64,000 nt of DNA from Paenibacillus cremeus (GCF_007786445.1 NZ_VNJI01000002.1:183075-247074), one strand, 5' to 3'; positions 8,658 through 18,035 are shown, counted from the stretch's first letter. Translations and numbers: made by a program. The notes: generated by a model from the letters alone, not told the origin.

Positions 8658-11600
8658 ATGAAGAACGTCATGACGACTACTGGGGAAATGATACGAATGA
8701 CGACTGGGGATCAGGCAGTCGAAGCGGTAAGAGGATTGCTGGAGCAGGTGGAACAAGCGGGAGACGCTGAGAACGGCCGAAAGCTGCGGCAGCTGCTCAA
8801 GAAAGCGGAAAGCGGTCGGTTGTCGATCGCGATGTGCGGCCATTTTTCGGCGGGGAAATCGAGTTTGATTAATAAGCTGTGCGGGCATCCGCTGCTGCCC
8901 TCCAGCCCGATTCCGACGAGTGCCAATATTGTCAGCATTGTCAATGGGGAAGCCGAAGCACGCATACTAAGGCGAGTAGACGTAACCTCCACAGCTGCTG
9001 AAGCCACCCGTGTGGAGCGGGTGCCTTTATCGGAGCTGGCGGAGCATTGCCGGGACGGGGAAACGATTGAAACGGTAGAGATTCAGTATCCGATTCCGTT
9101 CTTAGGCGAGCACGCTGCGCTGCTGGACACCCCGGGCATCGATTCGACGGATGATGCGCATCAGCTGGCGACGGAGTCGGCGCTGCATTTGGCGGACGTC
9201 GTTTTTTATGTGATGGACTATAACCATGTGCAGTCCGAGATCAATTTGTCGTTTACGAAGAAAATGACGGAGTGGGGAAAGCCCCTTTACTTGATCGTCA
9301 ATATGATCGATAAGCATCGGGAGCAGGAGCTGCCGTTCTCGAAGTATCAGGATGGGGTTCGCGAGGCGTTTGCGAACTGGCATGTTCATCCGGACGGCAT
9401 TCTCTACACCTCGGTGAAGAAGCCGGATCATCCCTCGAGCCAGTGGAACCAGCTCGAGTGGCTGCTGGGCCGACTGATTGAGCTCCGGGAGCCGCTGGTG
9501 CGGCTCAGCCTGGAGAAGTCGGCGCGGGCTTTGGCTGCGGCGCATGCCGCCAAGATGGCCGAAGCGAATGAGCCGGCCAAGGAGGCGCTGCGCGCCCAGC
9601 TTGCGGCTGACGAGGGCAGCGAGTCGGCGCAGGCGTTGTTCGCGGAAGCGAGTAGCGAGCTGGAGCATTTGTCTGCGCTGCCGCAGCAGCTGGAGGCGGC
9701 AGTGCGTGGGGCAGTCGCGTCGGTCCTCGACAACGCGAACGTGATCCCTGCCGTGACGCGCGACCTCGCGCACGTGTACTTGGAAAGCCGGCGCCCCGGC
9801 TTTAAGGTGGGTTGGTTTGGCTCGGCCGCGAAGACGGCGGCCGAGGTGGAACAGCGGCTCGGCGCGTTCCATAAGGATTTTGCGTCGCAGGTGGAGACGC
9901 AGATTGCGCGGCACGTTCAGCAGGCGGTCAAAGCCGGTCTGGAGGGCCAAGGTCTTGCTGCAGCCGCCATCACGGAGGCGGCGGATCAAATTCGCGTGGA
10001 CGTGACCCCGGCCTGGCTGGCCAGTCAAGTGAACGAAGGCGCCGTTTTCGGCAATGAGTACACGTTGACCTATTCGAAGCACATTGCTGCGGAGATGAAG
10101 AGCTTGTACCGCAAGGCGGCGTTCGCCGCTGCCGACGCGCTGCTCGCGCAGCTGGCCGCTGCGCTCGAGCCGCGCCGCGCCGCGCTGCAGCGCGAGCTCG
10201 CTGCGCTCGAGGCGCGCCTCGGCAGCCTGCGCGAGCTCGAGCGGCTCGCGCAGCGCGAGGCCGCCTACAGCGCGGCGCTGCTCGCGCAGCTGCCGGCCGC
10301 GGCCGCGCCGGCGCTGCCCGCGCTAGCCGCCGCGCCGGCGGCGCCCGCTGCGCAGCCCGCGCCCGTGGCGCGTGACCCCCGCGAGTCCCTCGCGTGGGTC
10401 ACGCCGGGCGCGGGCCGCGGCGCCAGCGCGGGCGGCTCGGCGGCGCTCGCCGCCGGCGGCCACCGCCAGCGGCTGCGCGATGCCGCCGCGCGGCTGAACG
10501 CCGCGGCTGGCGAGCTCGCCGGCATCGCTGCGCTGCAAACCATTCGCCGCTCCTTGCAGGAGAAGGCGGAGCGGCTCGGCCACAACCGCTTCACGGTCGC
10601 GCTGTTCGGCGCCTTCAGCGCGGGCAAATCGTCGTTTGCCAACGCGCTGATCGGCGAGAGGGTGCTGCCCGTGTCGCCAAATCCAACCACGGCGGCAATC
10701 AATAAGATCATGCCGCCGGAGCCGGAAGCCGGTTGGCCTCACGGCACGGCCAAGATCAAGATGAAAAGCCGGGAGCGCCTCGCATCGGACATCTTGTACT
10801 CCCTGGAAGTGCTGGGCGTGAACGTCGATTCGCTGGAGCAGGCGTTGACGGCAATCGCGAAGCTCAGTGCGGAGCAGGTGCCCGGCAAGGGCAAGCCGCA
10901 TTACACGTTCCTCAAAGCCGTTGAGAAAGGCTGGGCGGCCATGGGCCCGAACCTCGGCCAGGAGCTGAGAGCAACGGCGGAAGAGTTCGGCAGCTATGCG
11001 GCAGAGGAGAGCAAATCGTGCTTCGTGGATCTCATCGAGCTGTACTATGCCAACCCGCTCACAGAGCAGGGCATTGTCCTGGTGGATACGCCAGGGGCGG
11101 ACTCCATCAATGCCCGTCACACGGGCGTGGCGTTTGAATACATCAAAAATGCGGACGCGATCTTGTTCGTCACGTATTATAACCATGCGTTCTCGCATGC
11201 AGATAAAGAATTTTTGCTGCAGCTGGGTCGTGTAAAGGACAGCTTTGAGCTGGATAAAATGTTCTTTATCGTCAACGCGGCCGATCTGGCGTCCTCCGCA
11301 GAAGAGCTCGAAGGCGTCGTCTCGCACGTAGAAAGCAATTTGCTCCAGCATGGCATCCGTCATCCGCGTATTTATCCGCTGTCCAGCTACTACGCACTGG
11401 AAGGGAAACTGGGACAGGAAGAGGAAACCGTTGCGCAATCGGGGATTTTGCGGTTTGAGCAGGAATTCGTCCGGTTTACCTTTGAGGAATTGTCGGATAT
11501 GGCCATTCAGGCAGGGGATGCCGACATCCGCCGCGCGGCAGATGTGCTTCAGCGCTGGATGGATGGAGCTAGAACGGATGCGTCGGAGCGCGTTCGCCAG

Positions 11601-12347
11601 GCTGGGGAGCTGCGCCAAGCGTTAGCGACGGCTGCAAAGCTGCTCGACCATCCGGACCCAGCAGCTGAAGTCAGGGAGCTGGAGAAGGAAATTCAGGAAT
11701 TAATGTACTACGTGAAGCAGCGAACGGCATTCCGCTTCGGGGACCTGTTCAATATGGCTTTTAACCCATCGGTGTTCCGCGAAGATTCGCGGGATAGCAA
11801 GCTCGTGATGCAGTCGGCTTGGGAAGATTTTAAGCGCATGCTATCTTTTGATTTAACCCAAGAGGTGCTGGCGACTACGCTTCGAGTAGAAAAGAAAATC
11901 CATCACCTGAACCGCCAGGCGGCTAAACAGTGGGCGGAGGCGATCCAGTCGGGTATTCCGACGTTCGATTATTCGGAGGGGAACCAAGCGAAGCTGACTA
12001 CGCCAACGCTGGAAGGGACGCTCCAAGCCGGAGATATCCAACTGAAATGGCTGACCGGCTATTTCAAAAACGCCAAGCAATTTTTCGAAGGCGACGGCAA
12101 GCTGCAGCTTCGTAAGGAGCTCGAAGGAAAGCTAAACCAGCCGATGACTCAGTTTGCCGAGTCGCAGGCGGCGGCTTTAGTCGAGGCGTATGCAGGTCAG
12201 CTGAAGTCGGTCTACCAGCTATTGTCGGAGCATATGCGGCAAGCGTTAGAGGAGCATGTCGAAGGGCTCTTGAGCGCACTGGAAATGAAGGTGGATTTGA
12301 ACGAGCTGCAAGCCAAACATGCGCGTTTGGTGCAGGGAATACAGTAA
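8658..12347 (+). CDS. Tandem bacterial dynamin-like GTPase (DynA type)
   Basis: This is a large membrane-remodelling GTPase of 1229 residues, made of two dynamin modules in one chain as in Bacillus DynA (about 1190 residues). Module 1 has P-loop GHFSAGKSS (61-69) and DTPG near residue 157. Module 2 has P-loop GAFSAGKSS near 651 and DTPG near 810. Helical stalk regions follow each G domain, and membrane-proximal hydrophobic stretches occur late in each module. Bacillus DynA fuses membranes and protects against membrane damage; the same role is inferred here. The junction (about residues 490-620) is extremely Ala/Arg/Leu-rich and encoded by very GC-rich DNA. The start is uncertain: AGAAGG abuts the ATG at 8658, and in-frame ATGs at 8670 and 8697 are better spaced from purine-rich sites. 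Confidence 0.92.
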   Translation: MKNVMTTTGEMIRMTTGDQAVEAVRGLLEQVEQAGDAENGRKLRQLLKKAESGRLSIAMCGHFSAGKSSLINKLCGHPLLPSSPIPTSANIVSIVNGEAEARILRRVDVTSTAAEATRVERVPLSELAEHCRDGETIETVEIQYPIPFLGEHAALLDTPGIDSTDDAHQLATESALHLADVVFYVMDYNHVQSEINLSFTKKMTEWGKPLYLIVNMIDKHREQELPFSKYQDGVREAFANWHVHPDGILYTSVKKPDHPSSQWNQLEWLLGRLIELREPLVRLSLEKSARALAAAHAAKMAEANEPAKEALRAQLAADEGSESAQALFAEASSELEHLSALPQQLEAAVRGAVASVLDNANVIPAVTRDLAHVYLESRRPGFKVGWFGSAAKTAAEVEQRLGAFHKDFASQVETQIARHVQQAVKAGLEGQGLAAAAITEAADQIRVDVTPAWLASQVNEGAVFGNEYTLTYSKHIAAEMKSLYRKAAFAAADALLAQLAAALEPRRAALQRELAALEARLGSLRELERLAQREAAYSAALLAQLPAAAAPALPALAAAPAAPAAQPAPVARDPRESLAWVTPGAGRGASAGGSAALAAGGHRQRLRDAAARLNAAAGELAGIAALQTIRRSLQEKAERLGHNRFTVALFGAFSAGKSSFANALIGERVLPVSPNPTTAAINKIMPPEPEAGWPHGTAKIKMKSRERLASDILYSLEVLGVNVDSLEQALTAIAKLSAEQVPGKGKPHYTFLKAVEKGWAAMGPNLGQELRATAEEFGSYAAEESKSCFVDLIELYYANPLTEQGIVLVDTPGADSINARHTGVAFEYIKNADAILFVTYYNHAFSHADKEFLLQLGRVKDSFELDKMFFIVNAADLASSAEELEGVVSHVESNLLQHGIRHPRIYPLSSYYALEGKLGQEEETVAQSGILRFEQEFVRFTFEELSDMAIQAGDADIRRAADVLQRWMDGARTDASERVRQAGELRQALATAAKLLDHPDPAAEVRELEKEIQELMYYVKQRTAFRFGDLFNMAFNPSVFREDSRDSKLVMQSAWEDFKRMLSFDLTQEVLATTLRVEKKIHHLNRQAAKQWAEAIQSGIPTFDYSEGNQAKLTTPTLEGTLQAGDIQLKWLTGYFKNAKQFFEGDGKLQLRKELEGKLNQPMTQFAESQAAALVEAYAGQLKSVYQLLSEHMRQALEEHVEGLLSALEMKVDLNELQAKHARLVQGIQ

Positions 12348-12371
12348 CTTCATATATTAATGTAAGTACGG

Positions 12372-12411
12372 GAAAGGGCGATTGCTTGAAAAGGCGCGCC
12401 CTTTCTTTTTT
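12372..12411 (+). terminator. Terminator after dynamin gene
   Basis: GAAAGGGCG and CGCCCTTTC form a perfect 9-bp stem, followed by six T. Confidence 0.85.
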
Positions 12412-12613
12412 GTTTTCATGAAAGGGTTTACATCTTGAAGATAACGTACCATTTGGGAGAAATAGTGGGACTCAGCGTGCAATTTGTGACCATTTGATGA
12501 AATTTTCCGGTATAACCAAAATTATGGAAGATCGCTTATTTGCCGCCCCTCAGTAAGGGTGCTACACTTCAAAACAGAGCTTGAATCGCTTCCAAAGCGA
12601 TCATACATTCGCC

Positions 12614-12628
12614 TTGCAAGCGCTTAAA
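12614..12628. promoter_or_regulatory. cre-like CcpA site
   Basis: TTGCAAGCGCTTAAA matches the catabolite-responsive consensus WTGNAANCGNWNNCW except for the final C. It contains the palindrome AAGCGCTT. It lies about 130 bases before the exporter start. Confidence 0.4.
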
Positions 12629-12696
12629 ATGACAACTGGATGGATCGAACGTTGACAACGGTTATCGTCGAAATTCCCGATACCGTTGCAACAACG

Positions 12697-12749
12697 TTGA
12701 CAGCTGCTAATGTTTAAAATCCCAATAAGCAGTTGCAACAAAAGGAGGG
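12697..12749 (+). promoter_or_regulatory. Leader hairpin, second copy of the recurring motif
   Basis: CAGCTGCT (12701-12708) pairs with AGCAGTTG (12727-12734), with one G-U. It is flanked by TTGACA on the left and GCAACAAAAGGAGGG on the right. The layout matches the leaders at 3808 and 55171. Confidence 0.5.
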
Positions 12750-12755
12750 TCACAC

Positions 12756-14588
12756 ATGGAAGTGTTCAAGCAGCTGAAGGAGTATTACTGGTCAGAACGA
12801 AGGTATTTGTTTGCATCGATCGCGTTTTTGATGGTAGCGACATCACTCGGGCTGGTGTATCCGAATTTGTTTCGCTATCTGATCGACGAAGTCATTACGA
12901 AAGGCCAATTTGACAAAGTTCCCTATCTTGCGCTCTCGGTTGTCGGCGTTATGGTAACGAAGGCGACCTTTCAATTTTTGCACGGGGTGAACAGCTCGAA
13001 GCTGGGTAATCAGACGGCCTACAATCTTCGCAATGCAACGTACGAAAAGCTTCAGTATTTGTCGTTTCAGTACTACGATCAGGCACGCACTGGAGATTTG
13101 ATGTCCCGGCTAACGGCGGACCTGACGGCAGTCAGGGATTTTATCGGGTTCGGCTTCGTCCAAATCTTGAACGTCTGTATGATGCTCACCTTCGGGACGA
13201 TCATGATGATGACGATCAATTGGAAGCTGACACTTTTAACGGTCGTGACCATGCCTTTTCTGGCTATGACCGCGATCCGCTTCGAAGGCAAAATCCATCC
13301 GGCTTTTCGGTCGATCCGCCAATCGATGAGCTCGATGACTACCTCCGTGCAAGAAACCATTACCGGAGTGCGCACCGTCAAATCGTTTTCACGCGAACCG
13401 CACGAGATTGAGAAATTTTCGAACCGCAATCAGGAGTACAAATCGAACAATATTTTGACCTCCGGCATTTGGGCGAAATATTTCCCGCTCATGGAGCTTT
13501 TGGCGAACTTGAGTGTGGTCATTCTGCTGGGCACCGGCGGTATGATGGTAATTAACCAGTCGATTACGCTCGGCGAGCTCGTTGCTTTTTTCAGCTTAAT
13601 CTGGTTTATTATCGGCCCTATGTGGGGGATTGGATTCCATATCAATAACTTTACACAGTCCAAGGCGGCTGGAGAGCGGCTGCTCGAAGTGCTCCACACT
13701 TACATTCATGTGAAAAACAAGGACAATGCGAAAGCGCTTATTCCGTCGCAGGTTCAAGGTCATGTTCGATTTGAAAACGTCACCTTTGCCTACACGGAGA
13801 AACAACCGGCGCTGACTGATTTTTCATTGGATGCCCCGGCCGGCTCCGTCATCGGGCTGCTCGGCGGGACAGGATCGGGCAAGTCGACCGTTATTCAGCT
13901 GCTGCTGCGCGCCTACAACGTAAAGGACGGACGAATTACGCTTGACGGCACCGATATCCGCGACCTTCAGCTGGAGAGCTTACGAAGCCAGATGGCGATC
14001 GTGTTTCAAGAAACATTTCTGTTCTCCTCGACGATTCGAAACAATATTGCCTACGGCATGAAGGACGTGTCAATGGAGGACATCATCAAAGCGGCTAAGC
14101 TGGCCAAAGCGCATGATTTTATTATGGAGCTGCCGCTGGGCTACAACACGATTGTCGGTGAACGGGGACTAGGTCTGTCCGGCGGGCAAAAGCAGCGGAT
14201 TGCGATCGCTCGGGCACTGATCATCAACCCGAAAATACTGATCCTCGATGATGCTACAAGTGCAGTCGATATGGAGACGGAGCATGAAATTCAACAGGGC
14301 TTTGGCGAAGTCATGAAGGGCCGAACGACCTTTATTATCGCTCACCGTATCTCTTCTTTGAAGCATGCCAACGAGATTATTGTGCTCGACGAAGGCCGGA
14401 TTGTTCAACGCGGTACGCATGCCGAGCTGTTGGCACAGCCTGGACCTTACCTCGAAACCTATAAAATCCAATACGCCGATCAGCCTAGCGACTCGGATGC
14501 ACAACCCGATGTGGAACCGATTCAGCCGTCGGCTGCCGCGGAAGTTGCCGCTTCGTCACAGGCTAAAGTTAGGAGGGTCGCACAATGA
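12756..14588 (+). CDS. ABC exporter half-transporter with degenerate catalytic site (BmrC-like)
   Basis: This is a 610-residue membrane-spanning half-transporter fused to an ATPase. Six hydrophobic segments fill residues 15-310. The ATPase has Walker A GGTGSGKST near 370, a canonical signature LSGGQ near 474, and Walker B ending in LILDDATS, where the catalytic Glu is replaced by Asp (about 498). That substitution is the hallmark of the degenerate subunit in heterodimeric exporters such as BmrC/BmrD and TM287/288. The stop overlaps the next gene's ATG in an ATGA, so the two halves are co-translated and should pair. Substrate is unknown; drugs or lipids are typical. A charged, Ala-rich tail follows the ATPase. 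Confidence 0.93.
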   Translation: MEVFKQLKEYYWSERRYLFASIAFLMVATSLGLVYPNLFRYLIDEVITKGQFDKVPYLALSVVGVMVTKATFQFLHGVNSSKLGNQTAYNLRNATYEKLQYLSFQYYDQARTGDLMSRLTADLTAVRDFIGFGFVQILNVCMMLTFGTIMMMTINWKLTLLTVVTMPFLAMTAIRFEGKIHPAFRSIRQSMSSMTTSVQETITGVRTVKSFSREPHEIEKFSNRNQEYKSNNILTSGIWAKYFPLMELLANLSVVILLGTGGMMVINQSITLGELVAFFSLIWFIIGPMWGIGFHINNFTQSKAAGERLLEVLHTYIHVKNKDNAKALIPSQVQGHVRFENVTFAYTEKQPALTDFSLDAPAGSVIGLLGGTGSGKSTVIQLLLRAYNVKDGRITLDGTDIRDLQLESLRSQMAIVFQETFLFSSTIRNNIAYGMKDVSMEDIIKAAKLAKAHDFIMELPLGYNTIVGERGLGLSGGQKQRIAIARALIINPKILILDDATSAVDMETEHEIQQGFGEVMKGRTTFIIAHRISSLKHANEIIVLDEGRIVQRGTHAELLAQPGPYLETYKIQYADQPSDSDAQPDVEPIQPSAAAEVAASSQAKVRRVAQ

Positions 14589-16408
14589 GCGTACAAAGTG
14601 CATCAGATAAAGAAATTCAGAAACGGTTCGTCTACCAGGACGATGAAGAGCTCGACAAAGGGTTCGACTGGGCGCAGGTCAAGCGCTTAAGTACATACAT
14701 GAAGCCGTACGCCAGACAGATCATACCGATCGTCCTGATCATGATGGTTGTGGGAGCGATTACGAAGCTGCTGAACCCGCTTTTGATCGCTTATGCCATT
14801 GACCATGCTTTGAAAACCGGCGATAGTAAGACGCTATTCCTTTGCGTTGGCGGAATGCTCTGCCTTTATGCGATTCAATGGGGAGCGAATAACTTTCGTG
14901 TCCGGTTTACGAATATGATCGGTCAACAAGTCATCTACGATTTGCGACATGATCTGTTCAGTCATATTCAGCGATTATCGTTCAAATTTTTCGACAAACG
15001 GCCGGCCGGCTCGATCTTGGTGCGGATCACGAACTATGTCAATTCGCTTCAGGACTTGTTTACGAATGGCGCTGTCAACTTAATGATTGACTGTGTGCAG
15101 CTTTGCGGCATTATTTTTATCTTACTGTTCATCAATTGGAAGCTGGGCTTAGCCATTATTGTCACGGTTCCGATTATGTTCATGATCTCGACCAAGCTGA
15201 GGGTCAAAATCCGCCGGGCATGGCAGGTCGTCCAGACGAGACAATCGCGAATTAACGCGCATTTGAACGAATGTATTCAAGGGATTAAAGTGACGCAGGC
15301 TTACACGCAGGAGAAGGAAAATATCGCTTTCTTTGAGCAAATGAATCAGGATAACCATTATCATTGGAACCGGGCGTCGATCCTGAACCAATCGTTTGGT
15401 CCGATCATTGAGTGCACCGGAGCCATCGGCTACTGTATTTTGTTCTGGTTTGGAGCGCATTTGATTCAGGAAGGTGAAATTTCGATCGGTTTGCTCGTGG
15501 CCTTCGGCACCTACATTGGACTTTTCTGGGAGCCGATCAATCGTCTCGGACAAATGTACACACAGATGCTGATTGCCATGGCTTCCTCGGAGCGTATTTT
15601 TGAATTCATCGACGAAGTGCCTAACGTGGCCGAGAAAACCTCCGCCCAAGAGCTGCCCAAGATTCAAGGCAACATTGAATTTAAGCAGGTGGAGTTTGAA
15701 TACGAGCCGGGCAGGCATGCTTTGAAACGAATCGATTTAAGCGTGAAAGCAGGCCAATCGATCGCGCTCGTTGGGCATACGGGCTCCGGTAAGAGTACGA
15801 TTATCAATCTTTTGTGCCGATTTTACGATGTGACGAATGGCAGTGTGACCATCGACGGCCATGATATCAGGGATGTAACGATATCAAGCCTGCGTTCGCA
15901 GGTAGGAATCGTGCTGCAGGACACGTTTATTTTCTCAGGCACGATTCGGGATAATATTCGCTTCGGACGGCTGAACGCGACGGATGAGGAGATTGTGGCC
16001 GCGGCTAAAGCAGTTCGTGCGCACGACTTTATCGTGAACCTGCCGCATGGCTACGATACGGAGGTGCAGGAACGCGGTAATGTGCTTTCGATGGGCCAGC
16101 GCCAGCTGTTGTCGTTTGCGAGAGCCTTATTAGCCGATCCTCGGGTGCTCATTCTTGACGAAGCTACGGCGAGTATTGATACGGAGACGGAGCTGAAAAT
16201 TCAAGAAGCACTCAAAACGCTTCTGCACGGACGCACCTCGTTTATCATTGCACACCGTTTATCTACGATCCGGCATGCGGATCACATTTTAGTACTCGAC
16301 CATGGGCAAATTATGGAGCAGGGCAATCATGACGCGCTCATGCAGCACAAGGGCATCTACCACGGATTAATTCAAGCTCAGTACCGATTTTTGCAGGAAA
16401 CAGGTTGA
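14585..16408 (+). CDS. ABC exporter half-transporter with canonical Walker B (BmrD-like)
   Basis: This 607-residue partner of the upstream gene has an N-terminal soluble segment of about 45 residues and six membrane segments. Its ATPase has Walker A GHTGSGKST near 397 and an intact Walker B with catalytic Glu (LILDEATA). Its signature reads LSMGQ instead of LSGGQ. The defects are complementary: this subunit's good Walker B pairs with the partner's good LSGGQ to give one active site, while the partner's DD Walker B pairs with LSMGQ to give the degenerate site. The ATGA overlap and GGAGGG inside the upstream 3' end support coupled synthesis. Confidence 0.93.
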   Translation: MSVQSASDKEIQKRFVYQDDEELDKGFDWAQVKRLSTYMKPYARQIIPIVLIMMVVGAITKLLNPLLIAYAIDHALKTGDSKTLFLCVGGMLCLYAIQWGANNFRVRFTNMIGQQVIYDLRHDLFSHIQRLSFKFFDKRPAGSILVRITNYVNSLQDLFTNGAVNLMIDCVQLCGIIFILLFINWKLGLAIIVTVPIMFMISTKLRVKIRRAWQVVQTRQSRINAHLNECIQGIKVTQAYTQEKENIAFFEQMNQDNHYHWNRASILNQSFGPIIECTGAIGYCILFWFGAHLIQEGEISIGLLVAFGTYIGLFWEPINRLGQMYTQMLIAMASSERIFEFIDEVPNVAEKTSAQELPKIQGNIEFKQVEFEYEPGRHALKRIDLSVKAGQSIALVGHTGSGKSTIINLLCRFYDVTNGSVTIDGHDIRDVTISSLRSQVGIVLQDTFIFSGTIRDNIRFGRLNATDEEIVAAAKAVRAHDFIVNLPHGYDTEVQERGNVLSMGQRQLLSFARALLADPRVLILDEATASIDTETELKIQEALKTLLHGRTSFIIAHRLSTIRHADHILVLDHGQIMEQGNHDALMQHKGIYHGLIQAQYRFLQETG

Positions 16409-16430
16409 TTTATTCGACGTTAAGTACCGA

Positions 16431-16467
16431 AACCTTCCGTTCAAACGGGAGGTTTTTTCGTTTTTTG
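16431..16467 (+). terminator. Terminator after ABC exporter operon
   Basis: AACCTTCCGT and ACGGGAGGTT form a 10-bp stem with a TCAA loop, followed by T runs. Confidence 0.85.
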
Positions 16468-16563
16468 TCTTATTCGGGCTGAAGCCACATATACATGAAA
16501 AGGCATGGCTGAACTTGGTTTTGCAGGAGAAACCAAACATCCATAACAGGGAGGAAATTTACG

Positions 16564-17958
16564 TTGAAGGATAGCGGACAGGTAGTACGCAAGACGCTGG
16601 AGGTCATTCAATGGATATTGGCCCTTACCATGATTGTGGCGGTGGTGGTTTCTGGTCGATTGTTGGTCAAAACAAAGCTGCCAGTGCCTGCGAATCGGTA
16701 TGATGTGTTCTTGGATGATGCGAATCTTGGAACGGTTAGTGATCCGGAGGTTGTTATGAAGTGGAAGGCAATGCGGTATGAGGAAATTTCCCGGCAAAAT
16801 GATGGTTTGCGAGTCACCTCCAATTTGGAGCGGCTCCGATTTGAGCCAAGCCACAACCCATTTCATGGGATGTTCGATAACGATGCCGTATTCGCCGCGT
16901 TAAGCGATCGGATTATGATTGCCGTACTCGCGGCGGAAGTCCGAGTAAATGGCGAAGCCGTCGGCTTGGTGAAGGATGCCGCGACTGCTGAAGCGCTGCT
17001 GGCGAAGATCCAAGCTCCTTTTATAGCTAAGGAGAAATCCTCAGCGTCCGAAGCATCGTTCAGCACAGGCTTCGTGCAAAACGTGCAAATTGTTGAAACC
17101 GCCGTCGCGCCTGGCAAAATCGAAGCCCCTGATGCGGTGCTTGAGCGAATACATACCGGTAATGTACAACCTGTGGAATACGAAGTTCAAAAGGGCGACT
17201 GCATTTCCCTAATTGCGCAGCAGTTCAAAATTTCACCAGATGCAATTTATACGAACAATCCGGGGATTAAGAACGATATTATCCACATCGGGGACGTGCT
17301 GAATTTGACTGTCCTGCAGCCACTTCTGACCGTGAAAATCGTGGAGACGCGCACAGAGCAGCAAAAAATCCCAAGCAGCATTGTCTACGAAAAGGATGAT
17401 GAGCTGAGAGCCGGGGTGCTTCAAATCAAATCACAAGGCAAGCCTGGAAAAAAAGAGGTGACGATTCAAACGATAAGCGTGGGCGGACAAACGACGGAGA
17501 AAAGCGAGTTAAGTGAAACGATCCTGGAGTCTCCTGAACAAACGGTGGTACGGCAGGGAACGAAGGTTGTCGCAGGGATCGGCAGCGGCTCCTTTATATC
17601 TCCGGTCTTGAGGGCGAAAATTACAAGTGAATTCGGCGCACGGTGGGGAACGACGCATAATAATGGCACGGATCTCGTATCCGAGCAGCGCGCGATCCTG
17701 GCCTCCGACCATGGGAAAGTTACGTTCGCGGGAGTCAAATCCGGTTACGGCAATTGCATCATCATCGATCATCAGAACGGCTTCGAAACGCTGTACGGGC
17801 ATTTAAGCAAGATCGAAGTGAGTCAAGGGGAAGCCGTTAGAAAAGGCGATCGCATCGGTGTTATGGGCAGTACAGGCAATGCCACAGGCGTTCACCTGCA
17901 CTTCGAAATCATTCAGAACGGACATCAGCAAAATCCGATGAAATACTTACAGCTATAA
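16564..17958 (+). CDS. Membrane-anchored LysM/G5/M23 wall protein
   Basis: This is a 464-residue protein with one membrane segment near residues 17-36. A LysM domain (about 196-245, VEYEVQKGDCISLIAQQF) binds peptidoglycan, a G5 domain spans about 255-335, and a C-terminal lysostaphin-type M23 domain spans about 350-460. The M23 second motif HLH (His444, His446) and YGH (His413) are intact. The first motif, normally H-x-G-x-D, reads HNNGTD, so the usual zinc His position is Asn366 and a His sits one residue earlier. It may be an altered or inactive metal site, as in SpoIIQ-type scaffold proteins. The TTG start is preceded by GGGAGG. It is bracketed by terminators and is probably monocistronic. 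Confidence 0.88.
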   Translation: MKDSGQVVRKTLEVIQWILALTMIVAVVVSGRLLVKTKLPVPANRYDVFLDDANLGTVSDPEVVMKWKAMRYEEISRQNDGLRVTSNLERLRFEPSHNPFHGMFDNDAVFAALSDRIMIAVLAAEVRVNGEAVGLVKDAATAEALLAKIQAPFIAKEKSSASEASFSTGFVQNVQIVETAVAPGKIEAPDAVLERIHTGNVQPVEYEVQKGDCISLIAQQFKISPDAIYTNNPGIKNDIIHIGDVLNLTVLQPLLTVKIVETRTEQQKIPSSIVYEKDDELRAGVLQIKSQGKPGKKEVTIQTISVGGQTTEKSELSETILESPEQTVVRQGTKVVAGIGSGSFISPVLRAKITSEFGARWGTTHNNGTDLVSEQRAILASDHGKVTFAGVKSGYGNCIIIDHQNGFETLYGHLSKIEVSQGEAVRKGDRIGVMGSTGNATGVHLHFEIIQNGHQQNPMKYLQL

Positions 17959-17996
17959 TTGCAATATAGCAAACATTTGTTCGTTACGCAAGAGGT

Positions 17997-18035
17997 CCTA
18001 GTCCAAGCGGTCGCAACCGCTGCTAGGGCTTTTTG
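17997..18035 (+). terminator. Terminator after M23 gene
   Basis: CCTAG...CTAGG encloses AGCGGT-CGCA-ACCGCT, followed by five T. Confidence 0.85.

Larger units (their letters stand above)
12412..12755 (+). promoter_or_regulatory. Dyad-rich leader region before ABC exporter
   Basis: This 344-base gap holds no convincing gene. It contains ATCGCTT-CCA-AAGCGAT (12585-12601), a cre-like element at 12614-12628, a hairpin AACGGTTATCG/CGATACCGTT (12657-12687), CGTTG-CAA-CAACG (12684-12696) and a leader hairpin just before the ribosome site. Overlapping alternative stems suggest attenuation or multiple regulators, as known for the bmrCD exporter leader of Bacillus subtilis. Two TTGACA boxes (12652 and 12697) have no well-spaced -10 partner. 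Confidence 0.5.

Noticed and set aside
9102..11618. Two long minus-strand open frames (326 and 431 codons)
   Set aside because: They are antisense to the dynamin gene in GC-rich DNA, where chance open frames are common. Their Arg/Leu-rich translations match no family.
12652..12702. Two TTGACA boxes as -35 elements
   Set aside because: Neither has a -10 match at 16-18 bases. The second is part of the recurring leader motif.
12710..12913. A possible 67-codon leader peptide overlapping the exporter start
   Set aside because: Its ATG lies within the leader hairpin without a ribosome site, and most of it runs in an alternative frame of the exporter gene.
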